Notes: a model not told the origin generated them from the sequence alone. DNA of 64,000 nt from Neisseria perflava (GCF_002863305.2 NZ_CP136962.1:372001-436000); one strand, 5' to 3'. Shown: positions 1-10,144, counted from the first letter of the stretch. A program made the numbers and translations.

Positions 1-2217
1 GCGCAATAATGTATGGTGGGTAAAACGGTCATCCGGGCTGACTGAGAATTTTTTGGCGGCTTTGTCTAAGTCGTTTCCGAAAACGGATGTGGCAAGCGGC
101 TGTATATTTTCCCATTCTTCTCCTGCGTCCAATGCATTGTGCAGTTGGTACAGGCTGGTTTGACAAATGTCTTTTTGCGCTGCGGCCGGATCGGATAATT
201 TTTTAAATGTTTCGACCGCTTGGTCGAAGAAGGATGCGGCGGTTTGGTGTTCTCCCAAAAAGGCGTATACCTGCCCCATACCTGATTGCAACCTGCCGTA
301 TTGTTGTCGTCCGACAGCCATTTCAGACAGGGTGAGCGCGTGTTCTAAAATTTGTTTGGCGTAGTCGAATTCGTATATGTTGGTGGCGGCTACGGCCAGG
401 CGGTTATATACCTGCGCGACTTCCGGAGCGGCTTCCTGCTTCAGGGCGTTGCCGAGGTCAAGCAGGTTTTGCACGGCTTCCATGCGCATCCTGCCTTGGT
501 GGTTGTCGGCCGCAAGCCGGGCTGCTTGAAAACGTAGTTGTAATAGTGGCGGCAGTTTGTTTTCTGCCGGGGCGTAGGTTTGCAGCCAACCTAAGATTTC
601 GTCCAGGTCTTGTGGACGGTAATCTTTTTCGTTCAGGCGGAGGCGGACTGTTTGTAAATAGTTTTGCCAAATTTCAGGCTGCGTTTTGCAACGTGAACCG
701 AGTTGTTGCATGGCTTCTCGCAATAGGCTGTGTTCTGGTTCGTCTGACAGGCAGCAGACTGCTTTGAACCACTCTTGCGACGACAAGGCTGTCTTGCCAT
801 CCAGTGCGGCGTAGATGCGTTCTAATTCGCCGCTCTCGGGCGTAAGGAAACAATGCCCTTTGAATTTGGCATTGGTCAGACGTTTTTTGGCAGAGGAGCC
901 ACCCCAGCAGTGTGCCAGTGCATCTACATGGGCAAGATAGGGATGTTCGCCTTTTGGGACGATTTCTAGAGATAAAGTCAGTTGGCTGAAACGTGTTTCA
1001 TCTATGCTTTGTAATTCGCTTTGCAGTAAATGTTTTAAAATCTGTAAATCGGTCGCGGAGTTGAAGTCGCCGCGTTGTTCAATAAATACACTCACTTTTT
1101 TGTCGCCTTCGTTAGGCAGGGGTAATAGGCGTAAAGTAAGTTGCAACAGACGGTACACACCGCTAAACCAGCGCGGGCGGTTGAAGGAAAGCGGATCTTT
1201 GGCTGTGATACCCAGTACGCCTACCGGTTGCGAGAGAATGTTGTTGATGACTTTATCCAGCAGTTCGGGTTTTTCTTCCGCTGCGTGGAATGTTGCTGGC
1301 AGTTTGTCCAGTTTGGCTTTTCCTTTCGGAATGACCAGTGCAACGTATCGGCCTAAGCTGTGGTCGTTTATGGATAAACTTTCTGCATGTTCAAACTCTT
1401 TGCCTGTTTCGTCAATGACGATTTCCCAGTCGGCATTTACAGGAAGGTGGCGCAGGCTGTTGGGGTGGTGTTTGCTAAATTGGGGCGTTTGTACTGCACA
1501 GTCTTGTGTGTGGACGAAATTTTTTTTCTTGTCTTTTCGCTTGTTGAGTTTGCTCAGTGTGAAGGATAAGTGATCTTTGATGCGTTGGCTTAATTTTTGG
1601 TGAGTTTGTTGCTCATCAAACCAAGCCTTTAGGGATGTCTGGTCGCCTTTTTTGAACAGGGTTTCTAATTCTTGAGCCAGCAGACGGGCACGTTCTCCCT
1701 GTTGTTTACATTGTTGGGCGCGACTTGCCAATTCTTTACTGCGTTGCGCAGCGAGGTAAAGGAGCTCTTTTACTTTTTCTTGGTTGTCTTTGCTGTCTAA
1801 GCCCCATGAGGTAATTTTGAAAATTTCAAATAGCAGTGCACCGTCCTTCATACCTTCAGACGGATTGTTTGGCTGATTGGTTTGTTTTTTGGTAGAGGGA
1901 GAGGCTGCGTCCTGTTGTTTTTTTTCGGGTTGTACGAAAGAGGACAACGCGTGTTTAAGATCGATAGATTGTCGTGTTTGTCCGTCCAACCATTGTTGAG
2001 GGTCTTGTGCGATAAAAAGACGGCTTTTGGGGAAACGCTTCCATGCAGCTACTAAGAATGACGCGGGAGTATCCGGTAAGCACAAAATGCAGTCGGCCGT
2101 CTGAAAACGGGATAAGTGATCAGGCACGTTTTCTGATTGAATATTGTATTGTTGCCAATCGGGAATGGTAGAGGCAAGTTGTTCGGCAGTGCTTAGGGCA
2201 ATGATGGTTTTGGACAT
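1..2217 (-). CDS. Unrecognised csx16-linked protein with RNase H-like core and TPR repeats (C-terminus beyond window)
   Basis: The frame is open from an ATG at 2217 to the window edge, so 739 residues are visible and the C-terminus is missing. A strong ribosome site, GGAGGA at 2225-2230, fixes the start. Visible layout: a small alpha/beta-looking region (about 1-80), a Gln/Lys/Ser-rich linker (about 96-125), a helical stretch, then a region that looks like a DUF3800-type RNase H fold with VIDETG (Asp269, Glu270), FIEQRGDF (Glu380, Asp384) and YLAHVDALAH (Asp432), then TPR-like helices to the edge. It lies 84 bp downstream of csx16 on the same strand and is probably cotranscribed. A GCCGTCTGAA uptake core lies inside it at 2096-2105. 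I infer a nuclease or an effector partner of a type III CRISPR system; the family is not recognised and the fold call is mine. Confidence 0.75.
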   Translation of the reverse strand, partial: MSKTIIALSTAEQLASTIPDWQQYNIQSENVPDHLSRFQTADCILCLPDTPASFLVAAWKRFPKSRLFIAQDPQQWLDGQTRQSIDLKHALSSFVQPEKKQQDAASPSTKKQTNQPNNPSEGMKDGALLFEIFKITSWGLDSKDNQEKVKELLYLAAQRSKELASRAQQCKQQGERARLLAQELETLFKKGDQTSLKAWFDEQQTHQKLSQRIKDHLSFTLSKLNKRKDKKKNFVHTQDCAVQTPQFSKHHPNSLRHLPVNADWEIVIDETGKEFEHAESLSINDHSLGRYVALVIPKGKAKLDKLPATFHAAEEKPELLDKVINNILSQPVGVLGITAKDPLSFNRPRWFSGVYRLLQLTLRLLPLPNEGDKKVSVFIEQRGDFNSATDLQILKHLLQSELQSIDETRFSQLTLSLEIVPKGEHPYLAHVDALAHCWGGSSAKKRLTNAKFKGHCFLTPESGELERIYAALDGKTALSSQEWFKAVCCLSDEPEHSLLREAMQQLGSRCKTQPEIWQNYLQTVRLRLNEKDYRPQDLDEILGWLQTYAPAENKLPPLLQLRFQAARLAADNHQGRMRMEAVQNLLDLGNALKQEAAPEVAQVYNRLAVAATNIYEFDYAKQILEHALTLSEMAVGRQQYGRLQSGMGQVYAFLGEHQTAASFFDQAVETFKKLSDPAAAQKDICQTSLYQLHNALDAGEEWENIQPLATSVFGNDLDKAAKKFSVSPDDRFTHHTLLR

Positions 2218-2301
2218 GGAAGACTCCTCCAAGTAATAGTATGGTAATTTTAAAATAATATCTTGTGTATTCAAGTGGATGTTTTTGAATGGTTTGGGGA
2301 T

Positions 2302-2601
2302 TTATTCGGTAATTTTTGTGACTTCAAATCGTTGTAACGTTGCGCCTGCTACAGACATGGCCGCAGCAGTATGTTCGCTACCGCGTTCGTCGTAATCTTG
2401 CGGCAAAATTAAAAAATAAAATTTTGCGCCGCGTTTGCATACTTCTGCCGCTAAGTGTAAGGGTAGGGTTCCTAGAACCACATCGCCTGCTTGAATTTGC
2501 GCTGTATCCAGATGTGTTGTAAAGACATCTATTTGCCATTGCGGCTGTTGCTTTATCCATTCAATTGCACCTTGATGACGTGAAATGAAATAGGTAGCCA
2601 T
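2302..2601 (-). CDS. csx16: CRISPR-associated protein Csx16 (VVA1548 family)
   Basis: A 99-residue protein of typical family length. It shows the family pattern: YFISRHQGAIEW at the N-terminus, HLDTAQIQAGDVVLGTLP (about residues 30-47), then LAAEVCKRGAKFYFL. Csx16 proteins are found with type III CRISPR-Cas loci, where they have been proposed to bind or degrade cyclic oligoadenylate messengers; that role is family knowledge and is not shown here. The start at 2601 has only a weak AGGG ribosome site. The partner gene follows 84 bp downstream. No cas10, csm/cmr genes or repeat array lie in the window, so any effector complex would have to be further left. Confidence 0.88.
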   Translation of the reverse strand: MATYFISRHQGAIEWIKQQPQWQIDVFTTHLDTAQIQAGDVVLGTLPLHLAAEVCKRGAKFYFLILPQDYDERGSEHTAAAMSVAGATLQRFEVTKITE

Positions 2602-4272
<1,671 letters not shown>

Positions 4273-4285
4273 TCGCTGTTTAAAT

Positions 4286-4322
4286 AAAAGGCCGTCTGAA
4301 ACTTGGGTTCAGACGGCCTTTT
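4286..4322. terminator. Inverted uptake-sequence hairpin, serS / DUF333 gene
   Basis: Inverted AGGCCGTCTGAA arms flanked by A and T runs, between convergent genes. It can terminate in both directions and supplies two uptake sequences. Confidence 0.85.
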
Positions 4323-4336
4323 ATATGATTGGGCAA

Positions 4337-4576
4337 TTATTTGTTGTGTTGACGGAAATATTCCCATTCTTCAACGACTTTACCATCAGGCAAGTGGCAC
4401 ACGCCGTATTCGCTACCGTCTTTATCTTTTTTGATTTCGGATTTGCCGCCTTGTTTGACGCAGAACTCGGAAGCCGGATTGGCTGCGCCGACGTTAGGAG
4501 ATTCTGGTTTTTCAGAAGCGGAGCAGGCGGCCAAAGCGGTTGCGGCAGCGAGGCTGAGGATGATGGGTTTGATCAT
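4337..4576 (-). CDS. DUF333 lipoprotein
   Basis: A 79-residue protein with a lipoprotein signal ending LAAC (Cys18), so probably membrane-anchored and exposed to the periplasm. The mature part has the DUF333 signature NPASEFCVKQGG (about 33-44) followed by GVCHLPDGKVVEEWEYFR, a small two-cysteine domain. Other DUF333 proteins have no firm function and are often mislabelled hemolysin. Transcription runs left into the shared hairpin with serS. Confidence 0.85.
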   Translation of the reverse strand: MIKPIILSLAAATALAACSASEKPESPNVGAANPASEFCVKQGGKSEIKKDKDGSEYGVCHLPDGKVVEEWEYFRQHNK

Positions 4577-4651
4577 GGCGTGTCTTTCATTTGAAAGATA
4601 AAAACAAGCTGATTATAGGGGATACTTGCGTTTAATGGCGTTAACCAGATT

Positions 4652-4685
4652 AAAGGCCGTCTGAAAAGTTTTCAGACGGCCTTTA
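4652..4685 (-). terminator. Uptake-sequence hairpin after amino-acid binding lipoprotein
   Basis: AGGCCGTCTGAA and its inverse separated by a short loop, with an A/T-rich edge, 20 bp beyond the stop of the binding-protein gene. Confidence 0.8.
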
Positions 4686-4705
4686 GTTTAGGAGGTCAAA
4701 CCAGA

Positions 4706-5509
4706 TTATTTGGCTGCTTCGGTTTTTTCTCCTTCTTTAGCAAAGTATTTGGCGTAAATTTTGTCGTATTCGCCACTTTCGCGTACTTTTTTCAGCGCAT
4801 CGTTCAACATTTTGATGGTTGCTTCGTCGCCTTTGCGTGCAGCGATACCGTAGTTTTCGATGGTGAAGTCAGGCAGGGAAATGAAATCCAAGCCTTTAGT
4901 CGGGTTGTTTTTCACATAGTTGGCAATGACCGCGCTGTCGCTGACTACGGAATCCAGACCGCCGTTTTCCAATTCTTTGATAATCAGGGGAACGCTTTCA
5001 AAGCGGGCGATTTTCGGATTGTCGTTGCCCAAGAGTTTGGAAACGGAGAAGTCGCCTGTGTAGCCGGTTACCACGCCGACTTTGGCCATGTTTTTCAGGT
5101 CTTCGGAAGAGGCCACTTTTTTGCCTTTTGGAACGAGGACGACTTGGGTGATTTCAAAGTATGGGTCGCTGAAGAGCATGCTTTGTTTGCGGTCGTCAGT
5201 GATGGTTACGCCGGACATAACGATGTCCACATCGCCGTTGTTCAGAGAAGGGAAGAGGCTTTCCCATGGCTGGTGTTTGAATTCGACTTTGAAGTTGCCG
5301 GCTTTTGCCATGGCATTCATCAAATCTACGTCAAAACCTTCTACTTTGCCAGCAGAATCCAAAGATTCAAATGGGGCAAACTCGGCGTTAGAGCCGACAC
5401 GGTACACTTTATCGGCAGGAGCAGAGGCATTGTTGCTTTGACCGCCGCAGGCAGTCAGGGCAAGGGCGGAACAAGCGAGGGCAGTGGCCAGCCATTTTTT
5501 CATGTTCAT
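4706..5509 (-). CDS. Polar amino-acid ABC transporter substrate-binding lipoprotein
   Basis: A 267-residue family 3 solute-binding protein. A lipoprotein signal ends LTAC (Cys21), as in other neisserial members that are tethered to the membrane. The mature domain has the hallmark series: VGSNAEFAPFESLDSAGKVEGFDVDL, then DIVMSGVTITDDRKQSMLFSDPY, and a C-terminal helix ending KIYAKYF. Substrate is probably a polar amino acid such as cystine, glutamate or glutamine; sequence alone does not decide. No permease or ATPase gene is adjacent, so the partners must be elsewhere. A second in-frame ATG lies two codons in (5503); both have poor ribosome sites. Confidence 0.92.
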   Translation of the reverse strand: MNMKKWLATALACSALALTACGGQSNNASAPADKVYRVGSNAEFAPFESLDSAGKVEGFDVDLMNAMAKAGNFKVEFKHQPWESLFPSLNNGDVDIVMSGVTITDDRKQSMLFSDPYFEITQVVLVPKGKKVASSEDLKNMAKVGVVTGYTGDFSVSKLLGNDNPKIARFESVPLIIKELENGGLDSVVSDSAVIANYVKNNPTKGLDFISLPDFTIENYGIAARKGDEATIKMLNDALKKVRESGEYDKIYAKYFAKEGEKTEAAK

Positions 5510-5585
5510 GATATGTGCTTTCTTAATAAAATGTTAACGGATAAAATCTTAGTTTAGCATAATTTTGTGAACAAACTAGCCGAAA

Positions 5586-5837
5586 TCAGTGGTCTTTTTC
5601 TCGGAAAAATGCGTAGGTTACGTCATGGAAGAGGTCGGTGTGCGGACTGTCTTCGTAGCTTAATTCTGCCAACGCGTCTTCAAAGGCAAGCTGGATGGAT
5701 TCTACGGCATCGTTGGCCATGTCGGAGGGCAGGGAACGGATGAGGCCTTTGAGGGCGGTGGCGAGGACGTGGTTTTGCATACGCAAAACGTCGTTGGCTT
5801 CTTCCAAGTATTCGAGGCGTTGTTCGATGCTGCTCAT
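5586..5837 (-). CDS. Small conserved acidic protein, function unknown
   Basis: An 83-residue soluble acidic protein. The first 35 residues form a likely helix or coiled coil (EQRLEYLEEANDVLRMQNHV), somewhat SlyX-like, and the rest is helical and acidic. A good AAGGA ribosome site precedes the ATG at 5837. No signal peptide or membrane segment. It is transcribed in the same direction as the binding-protein gene 76 bp downstream. I do not recognise the family beyond a general neisserial look. Confidence 0.65.
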   Translation of the reverse strand: MSSIEQRLEYLEEANDVLRMQNHVLATALKGLIRSLPSDMANDAVESIQLAFEDALAELSYEDSPHTDLFHDVTYAFFREKDH

Positions 5838-5999
5838 GATGTATCCTTGAGTATTAAATAAAATAGTGATTATATAGCGAATTAATATTAAAATGTGACG
5901 CTTGCGCCGGCTTGCCGGAAATGTCCAACCATCGGCCGTATTTCAAGTGATTTTAGGTTTGAATGCGGTTCACAATAAAAATGAAAAAACGAGATTATT

Positions 6000-6800
6000 A
6001 TGGAAAACAACCGTCTTGACCCCACAGCCCTCGAGGAAGAAGACCTGAATTGGGAAAAACGCCTGGAAAGATTGCGTCAGGCACGACAATTCAATACCGC
6101 GCCGACTCATGCGCCATTGGTCAAAAAATCGGACGACGCTGTCGATGTTGCGCCCAAAACCGCGTCTAAAAAAGAATATAAATTAGATGCGGACAATCGT
6201 GAAAAAGTATTGGAAGAATATTTGTACCGCTGGCAGTTGGAACACAATACTGCCCTCGCAGACGAGGGAGAAGCAGTGGAAACCGATGCGATGGTGGTTT
6301 TGCAGGATAACTGGTTGAGCGCGCAATCGGCATTGCAGGCTGCGGCTTCAGAGCGTCATATCGAATCGACGCGCACTGTCAGACTGAATCCGAAATCAGG
6401 TGCCGTAAATTTTGATGCGCCTGAAGTGGAAGAAACTGAAAAACCGGAAAATGATGATGCGCAAGCGGCTGAAGAGGCAGTTTCAGACGGCCTTGAACAA
6501 GAACCGGCCATCAATGTCCATATCAATGTATTGAACCCGCAAGCGATTGGTCGCCGAGAAGTATTCTGCGTTTCTGAAAAAGATTTGACCGAGCGTCTGA
6601 TTAAGCGTTTGCGCCCCCATGTGGCCGATGCGGTCAACGGCATGATTCGGATTGCCGTACAAAAACAAATGGCCTTGTTCACTTATCAGTTGCAGCAAAT
6701 GCTGAACGAGCAGGCGCCGGGCTTGGTGGAGGATGTGTTGGAACACAACGTCAAACGTATTTTGGACGATATGAAGACTGAAATGAAATACCGCCGCTGA
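6000..6800 (+). CDS. Acidic hypothetical protein with helical C-terminus
   Basis: A 266-residue cytosolic protein, not recognised. The first two thirds are polar, acidic and probably disordered (rich in E, D, A, K). The last 75 residues are amphipathic and helical (ERLIKRLRPHVADAVNGMIR and LVEDVLEHNVKRILDDMK) and may mediate self-association. An uptake sequence lies in frame near 6482 and encodes VSDGLEQE. It ends 6 bp before a terminator hairpin and appears to be a single-gene unit. Confidence 0.7.
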   Translation: MENNRLDPTALEEEDLNWEKRLERLRQARQFNTAPTHAPLVKKSDDAVDVAPKTASKKEYKLDADNREKVLEEYLYRWQLEHNTALADEGEAVETDAMVVLQDNWLSAQSALQAAASERHIESTRTVRLNPKSGAVNFDAPEVEETEKPENDDAQAAEEAVSDGLEQEPAINVHINVLNPQAIGRREVFCVSEKDLTERLIKRLRPHVADAVNGMIRIAVQKQMALFTYQLQQMLNEQAPGLVEDVLEHNVKRILDDMKTEMKYRR

Positions 6801-6806
6801 GCATCC

Positions 6807-6834
6807 GGGCCGTCTGAAAAGTCTCAGACGGCCC
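6807..6834 (+). terminator. Uptake-type hairpin ending the acidic hypothetical gene
   Basis: GGGCCGTCTGA pairs with TCAGACGGCCC around a six-base loop, directly after the stop at 6800. Confidence 0.75.
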
Positions 6835-6870
6835 TTGGCATAAATTTCCCTTAAAATTTTGCGAAGCATG

Positions 6871-6876
6871 TATAAT
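6871..6876 (+). promoter_or_regulatory. Candidate -10 box (TATAAT) of a short leader transcript
   Basis: A perfect TATAAT upstream of the DUF3465 gene, but without a convincing -35 at the usual spacing. Initiation here would give a leader of about 70 nt that reaches the intrinsic terminator at 6922-6951. Confidence 0.4.
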
Positions 6877-6921
6877 GGCGGCTCACGTTTTCGTGATAAA
6901 TATCCTTTCTAAATAGTTGAT

Positions 6922-6951
6922 ATGCCCGATGCAGAATCGGGCATTTTTTTT
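6922..6951 (+). terminator. Strong intrinsic terminator just upstream of the DUF3465 gene
   Basis: ATGCCCGAT pairs perfectly with ATCGGGCAT around a five-base loop, followed by eight T. It lies nine bases before the start codon of the next gene, so it acts as an attenuator for that gene or ends a separate small RNA. Confidence 0.75.
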
Positions 6952-6960
6952 GAGATTGTT

Positions 6961-7482
6961 ATGAATAAAAATAAAATCATTGTATTGCTGATTGCTTTGG
7001 TTGCCGTATTTGCCTATAACAAAATGCAAAACAAGCAGTCGGTACAATCGCAGAATCAGCAGAAAATAGAAGCCGTTCAAAAACAAAATAATGCGGGCAA
7101 AAAGAATGCCGATACGGCTCAGCAGCAAATCGGTTCGGACAAGGAATCAGCCGAAGCGGTTTTGAAACAGGCGTTTGAAAACGAACAAAGCGATATTCAG
7201 GTTGAGGGCGAGGGCACGGTATGGAAAACCCTGCCGGATGACAACAAAGGCACGCGCCACCAACGCTTTATCTTGAAGCTTTCCAGCGGTCAAACGCTTT
7301 TAGTGGCACACAATATCGATTTGGCCGATAAAATCAAAGGCTTGAAAAAAGGTGATAAAGTAGCGTTTTACGGCGAATATGAATGGTCGGAGCAGGGCGG
7401 CGTTATCCATTGGACGCACCATGACCCGTCAGGTCGGCATACTGACGGCTGGTTGAAACACGATGGCCGTCTTTATCAGTAA
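6961..7482 (+). CDS. DUF3465 membrane-anchored protein
   Basis: 173 residues from the ATG at 6961. An upstream in-frame ATG at 6922 is rejected because it lies in the terminator stem. One N-terminal membrane segment (IIVLLIALVAVFAY) is followed by a Gln/Lys/Asn-rich spacer to about residue 65. The C-terminal domain fits DUF3465: TRHQRFILKLSSGQTLLVAHNIDL, then KKGDKVAFYGEYEW and GVIHWTHHDPSGRH. This is an OB-like fold with many conserved histidines, probably in the periplasm. Biochemical role unknown. Confidence 0.85.
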   Translation: MNKNKIIVLLIALVAVFAYNKMQNKQSVQSQNQQKIEAVQKQNNAGKKNADTAQQQIGSDKESAEAVLKQAFENEQSDIQVEGEGTVWKTLPDDNKGTRHQRFILKLSSGQTLLVAHNIDLADKIKGLKKGDKVAFYGEYEWSEQGGVIHWTHHDPSGRHTDGWLKHDGRLYQ

Positions 7483-7625
7483 AAACGGTTTTCCTGTTTT
7501 TTCAGACGGCCCGAAACACGGCCTTCGGCTTGAAAGATGGTAGAAATCGGCGCAAAATGTTAACAAGTTAAACAGACGGAAAATATTGTTCCGTCCATTG
7601 GAATACACAGTAGATTGGAAAATAA

Positions 7626-8795
7626 ATGAACAAAAAACTTCATCCGCAAACGCTGGCCATCCGGGGCGGCAAAGAGCAGACCGAATATCGCGAACACAAT
7701 CAGGCGCTGTTTTTGACCAGCAGCTTCATGTGGGAAAGCGCGCAACATGCGGCAGATTTGTTTTCCAAAAAAATTAAAGGCTTTACCTATACCCGTACAG
7801 CCAATCCGACTACTGCCGCTTTTGAAAAACGCATTGCCGCATTGGAAGGCGCAGAGCGCGCGGTAGCCACTTCGACCGGTATGTCTGCAATTCAGGCGGC
7901 GTTTTTTACCTTCTTGCAAGCAGGCGACCACGTTGTTTCCAGCCGCAGCCTGTTCGGCACGACCGTCGGTTTCATCAACAACATCGTTACCAAGTTCGGC
8001 ATCGAAGTCAGCCATGTATCGCCAACCGATGTAAATGAGTGGAAAGCCGCGGTTAAAGACAATACCAAATTGCTGTTTTTAGAAACTCCGTCCAACCCAT
8101 TGGGCGAAGTTGCCGATTTGGAAGCGCTGGCTGAACTGGCGCACAGCATCGGCGCGCTTTTGGTGGTGGACAACAGCCTCTTGTCGCCCGTCGGTTCGCA
8201 GCCTTTGAAACACGGTGCGGATATTTCCGTTTCTTCTGCAACCAAAGCCATCGACGGCCACGGCCGCGTGATGGGCGGCGTATTGGCCGGTTCGGAAGAA
8301 TTGATGACGCAAGTTGCCATGTATTGCAACTCTTGCGGGCTGGCGATGTCTCCGTTTAATGCATGGCAGTTGTTAAGCGGCGTGGAAACCCTGTCGCTGC
8401 GTATGGAAAAACAGTTTGACAATGCGCTGAAAATCGCACAATGGTTGAAAGAGCAGCCGCAAGTCCAAGCCGTGTACTACACCGGTTTGCCCGACCATCC
8501 GCAGGCAGAGCTTATCCGCAAGCAACAAAACGGTGGCGGCATCGTCATCGGCTTTGAAGTCGCCGACCAAGAAGCCGCATGGAAAGTCGTGGACGGCGTG
8601 GAGCTTTTCTCCCGTACTGCCAACCTCGGCGATGTGCGCTCGACCATCACCCATCCGTGGACAACCACGCACGGCCGGATGCAGCCTGAAGAAAAACTCG
8701 CCGCCAATATCCGCCCGGGCTTGATCCGCCTCTCTGTCGGTTTGGAACACATCGACGATTTGATTGATGATTTGCAACAAGCATTGAACAAATAA
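7626..8795 (+). CDS. metZ: O-succinylhomoserine sulfhydrylase
   Basis: A PLP enzyme of the Cys/Met metabolism family that makes homocysteine from O-succinylhomoserine and sulfide in methionine synthesis. 389 residues, normal length. Visible features are YTRTANPTTAAFEKRIAALEG (PLP phosphate and substrate contacts), VVDNSLLSPVG, and the Schiff-base lysine Lys207 in SATKAIDGHGR. A MetZ rather than MetB/MetC label rests on overall resemblance to the neisserial and pseudomonad enzyme. A GACGGAA-TTCCGTC inverted repeat lies about 30 bp upstream. Confidence 0.9.
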   Translation: MNKKLHPQTLAIRGGKEQTEYREHNQALFLTSSFMWESAQHAADLFSKKIKGFTYTRTANPTTAAFEKRIAALEGAERAVATSTGMSAIQAAFFTFLQAGDHVVSSRSLFGTTVGFINNIVTKFGIEVSHVSPTDVNEWKAAVKDNTKLLFLETPSNPLGEVADLEALAELAHSIGALLVVDNSLLSPVGSQPLKHGADISVSSATKAIDGHGRVMGGVLAGSEELMTQVAMYCNSCGLAMSPFNAWQLLSGVETLSLRMEKQFDNALKIAQWLKEQPQVQAVYYTGLPDHPQAELIRKQQNGGGIVIGFEVADQEAAWKVVDGVELFSRTANLGDVRSTITHPWTTTHGRMQPEEKLAANIRPGLIRLSVGLEHIDDLIDDLQQALNK

Positions 8796-8807
8796 TCTAA
8801 AAACAAA

Positions 8808-8844
8808 TTTCAGACGGCCTTAAATTTTAATAGGCCGTCTGAAA
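8808..8844 (+). terminator. Inverted uptake-sequence pair after metZ
   Basis: TTTCAGACGGCCT and its complement around an A/T-rich loop, between metZ and the small DUF2788 gene. Confidence 0.65.
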
Positions 8845-8883
8845 GCAATTAAACACACATCTTAAGAATAAAAGGAAAAAATA

Positions 8884-9090
8884 ATGTCTGAAGCAGAATT
8901 CGCCTCGTGGGCAATGAAAATCCTCCTCACCGGCCTGATTATCTTTTTGGGCTTTATCGTTTGGAACTTGGGTAAAGAATCCAAAGCCGGCAAATTCGGC
9001 ATTGCCATGCTCTTCTTGGTTTTGGGCTTGGGTGTGTTTGGATTCGTATTTAAAGAATTATTGATTAGCTTTTTGGTATTGCCGAAGTAG
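8884..9090 (+). CDS. DUF2788 small inner-membrane protein
   Basis: A 68-residue protein with two membrane helices (about 13-30 and 40-65) joined by a basic loop, NLGKESKAGKFG, typical of DUF2788. A good ribosome site (AAAAGGAAAAA) precedes the ATG. It follows metZ but a hairpin separates them. Function unknown. Confidence 0.85.
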   Translation: MSEAEFASWAMKILLTGLIIFLGFIVWNLGKESKAGKFGIAMLFLVLGLGVFGFVFKELLISFLVLPK

Positions 9091-9112
9091 GCAGGAAGTT
9101 TATTGATAGAAC

Positions 9113-9146
9113 AAGGCCGTCTGAAAAAATGTTCAGACGGCCTTTT
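9113..9146. terminator. Uptake-sequence hairpin between DUF2788 gene and HAD phosphatase gene
   Basis: Perfect inverted AAGGCCGTCTGAA arms between convergent genes, with a T run on the plus strand. Confidence 0.85.
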
Positions 9147-9157
9147 GATTTGATGTT

Positions 9158-9949
9158 TTAAATTACGCCCAAGTCTTGCAAGCCGCGCAATACGCCGTCT
9201 TCATCGACACTTGGGCAGACGAATTGTGCAGCAGCTTTAGCAGCTTCTTCGCCATTGCCCATGGCAACGCCAAAGCCGACGGTTGACAGCATTTCCAAGT
9301 CGTTGAAGCTGTCGCCGAATGCCATCACTTTGTTCATATCAATCCCCAGTTTTTCTACTGCGTGAGCAATGCCTCGTGCTTTTGAACCTTCTTTGCGCAG
9401 CAGATCCACAGCATATTCATGCCAGCGGACGGATTTGAAGCCGTGTTGCTGGGTCAGTGGGTGCAGGATTTTTTCTTCTCCCTTATCCACAAAGACCAAC
9501 ATTTGATAAACAGGTTGTTTGCGGAAATATTCTTTGTCAGTCAGGAAGTTGGGCAGGATATGCGATAAACCTTCGACAACGCGCGGCGAATGTGAGGAAA
9601 CGGCAATTTCTTGGTTGTTGACGAATGCGTAGTCTATTTTATGTTGTTCAAGCAGGTTGATGGCGGTTTCGATGTCGGCAATGTCCAACGGGTAGCTTTG
9701 CAGGGGTTTGCCGCGAAAGGAAATATATTGGCCGTTGATGGTAACGAGCATGTCGATACCGCATTCTTGAATCAAGGCTTTGACTTTGGCGGGAATGGCG
9801 GCTTCTGGACGACCGGTGGCAATGGCAGTCAAAATGCCTTTGGCTTTCAATTCGCGCATGGCTTGGGCAACCGAAGGACGTAAGGTATCCGTGTATTTGC
9901 GGTAGAGGGTGTCGTCGATGTCAAAGAAGATGATTTCAGGGTTGTTCAT
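9158..9949 (-). CDS. HAD-superfamily phosphatase, Cof type
   Basis: A 263-residue cytosolic Cof/IIB haloacid dehalogenase-like phosphatase. Motif I is DIDDTLY (nucleophile Asp10, Asp12), motif II ATGRP, and motif IV GDSFNDLEML near residue 215. The cap domain lies between about 85 and 185. Such enzymes hydrolyse phosphosugars, FMN or PLP; the substrate cannot be told. Single gene ended by the hairpin at 9113-9146. Confidence 0.92.
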   Translation of the reverse strand: MNNPEIIFFDIDDTLYRKYTDTLRPSVAQAMRELKAKGILTAIATGRPEAAIPAKVKALIQECGIDMLVTINGQYISFRGKPLQSYPLDIADIETAINLLEQHKIDYAFVNNQEIAVSSHSPRVVEGLSHILPNFLTDKEYFRKQPVYQMLVFVDKGEEKILHPLTQQHGFKSVRWHEYAVDLLRKEGSKARGIAHAVEKLGIDMNKVMAFGDSFNDLEMLSTVGFGVAMGNGEEAAKAAAQFVCPSVDEDGVLRGLQDLGVI

Positions 9950-10110
9950 GGTTCACTCGTTGGGCTGGGTATACACAGCTTTCATTGAAAATTGTGTGAA
10001 CAGCTTGTGTATAAATTGGTTTAGTATTTGATTGCTATTATAAAAATAAGTTCTGATTAAATTTTAGGCAGATTTTTATTTTGGGAATAAAGCGGAAAGT
10101 TATTCACAAT

Positions 10111-10144
10111 AGGCCGTCTGAAGATTTGGTTTTCAGACGGCCTT
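10111..10144 (-). terminator. Uptake-sequence hairpin after exonuclease gene
   Basis: AGGCCGTCTGAA and its inverse around a nine-base loop, directly after the stop of the exonuclease gene. Confidence 0.75.

Noticed and set aside
1004..1573. 189-codon plus-strand frame opposite the csx16-linked gene
   Set aside because: The minus-strand frame is continuous for 739 codons with a strong ribosome site, so the plus frame is a shadow.
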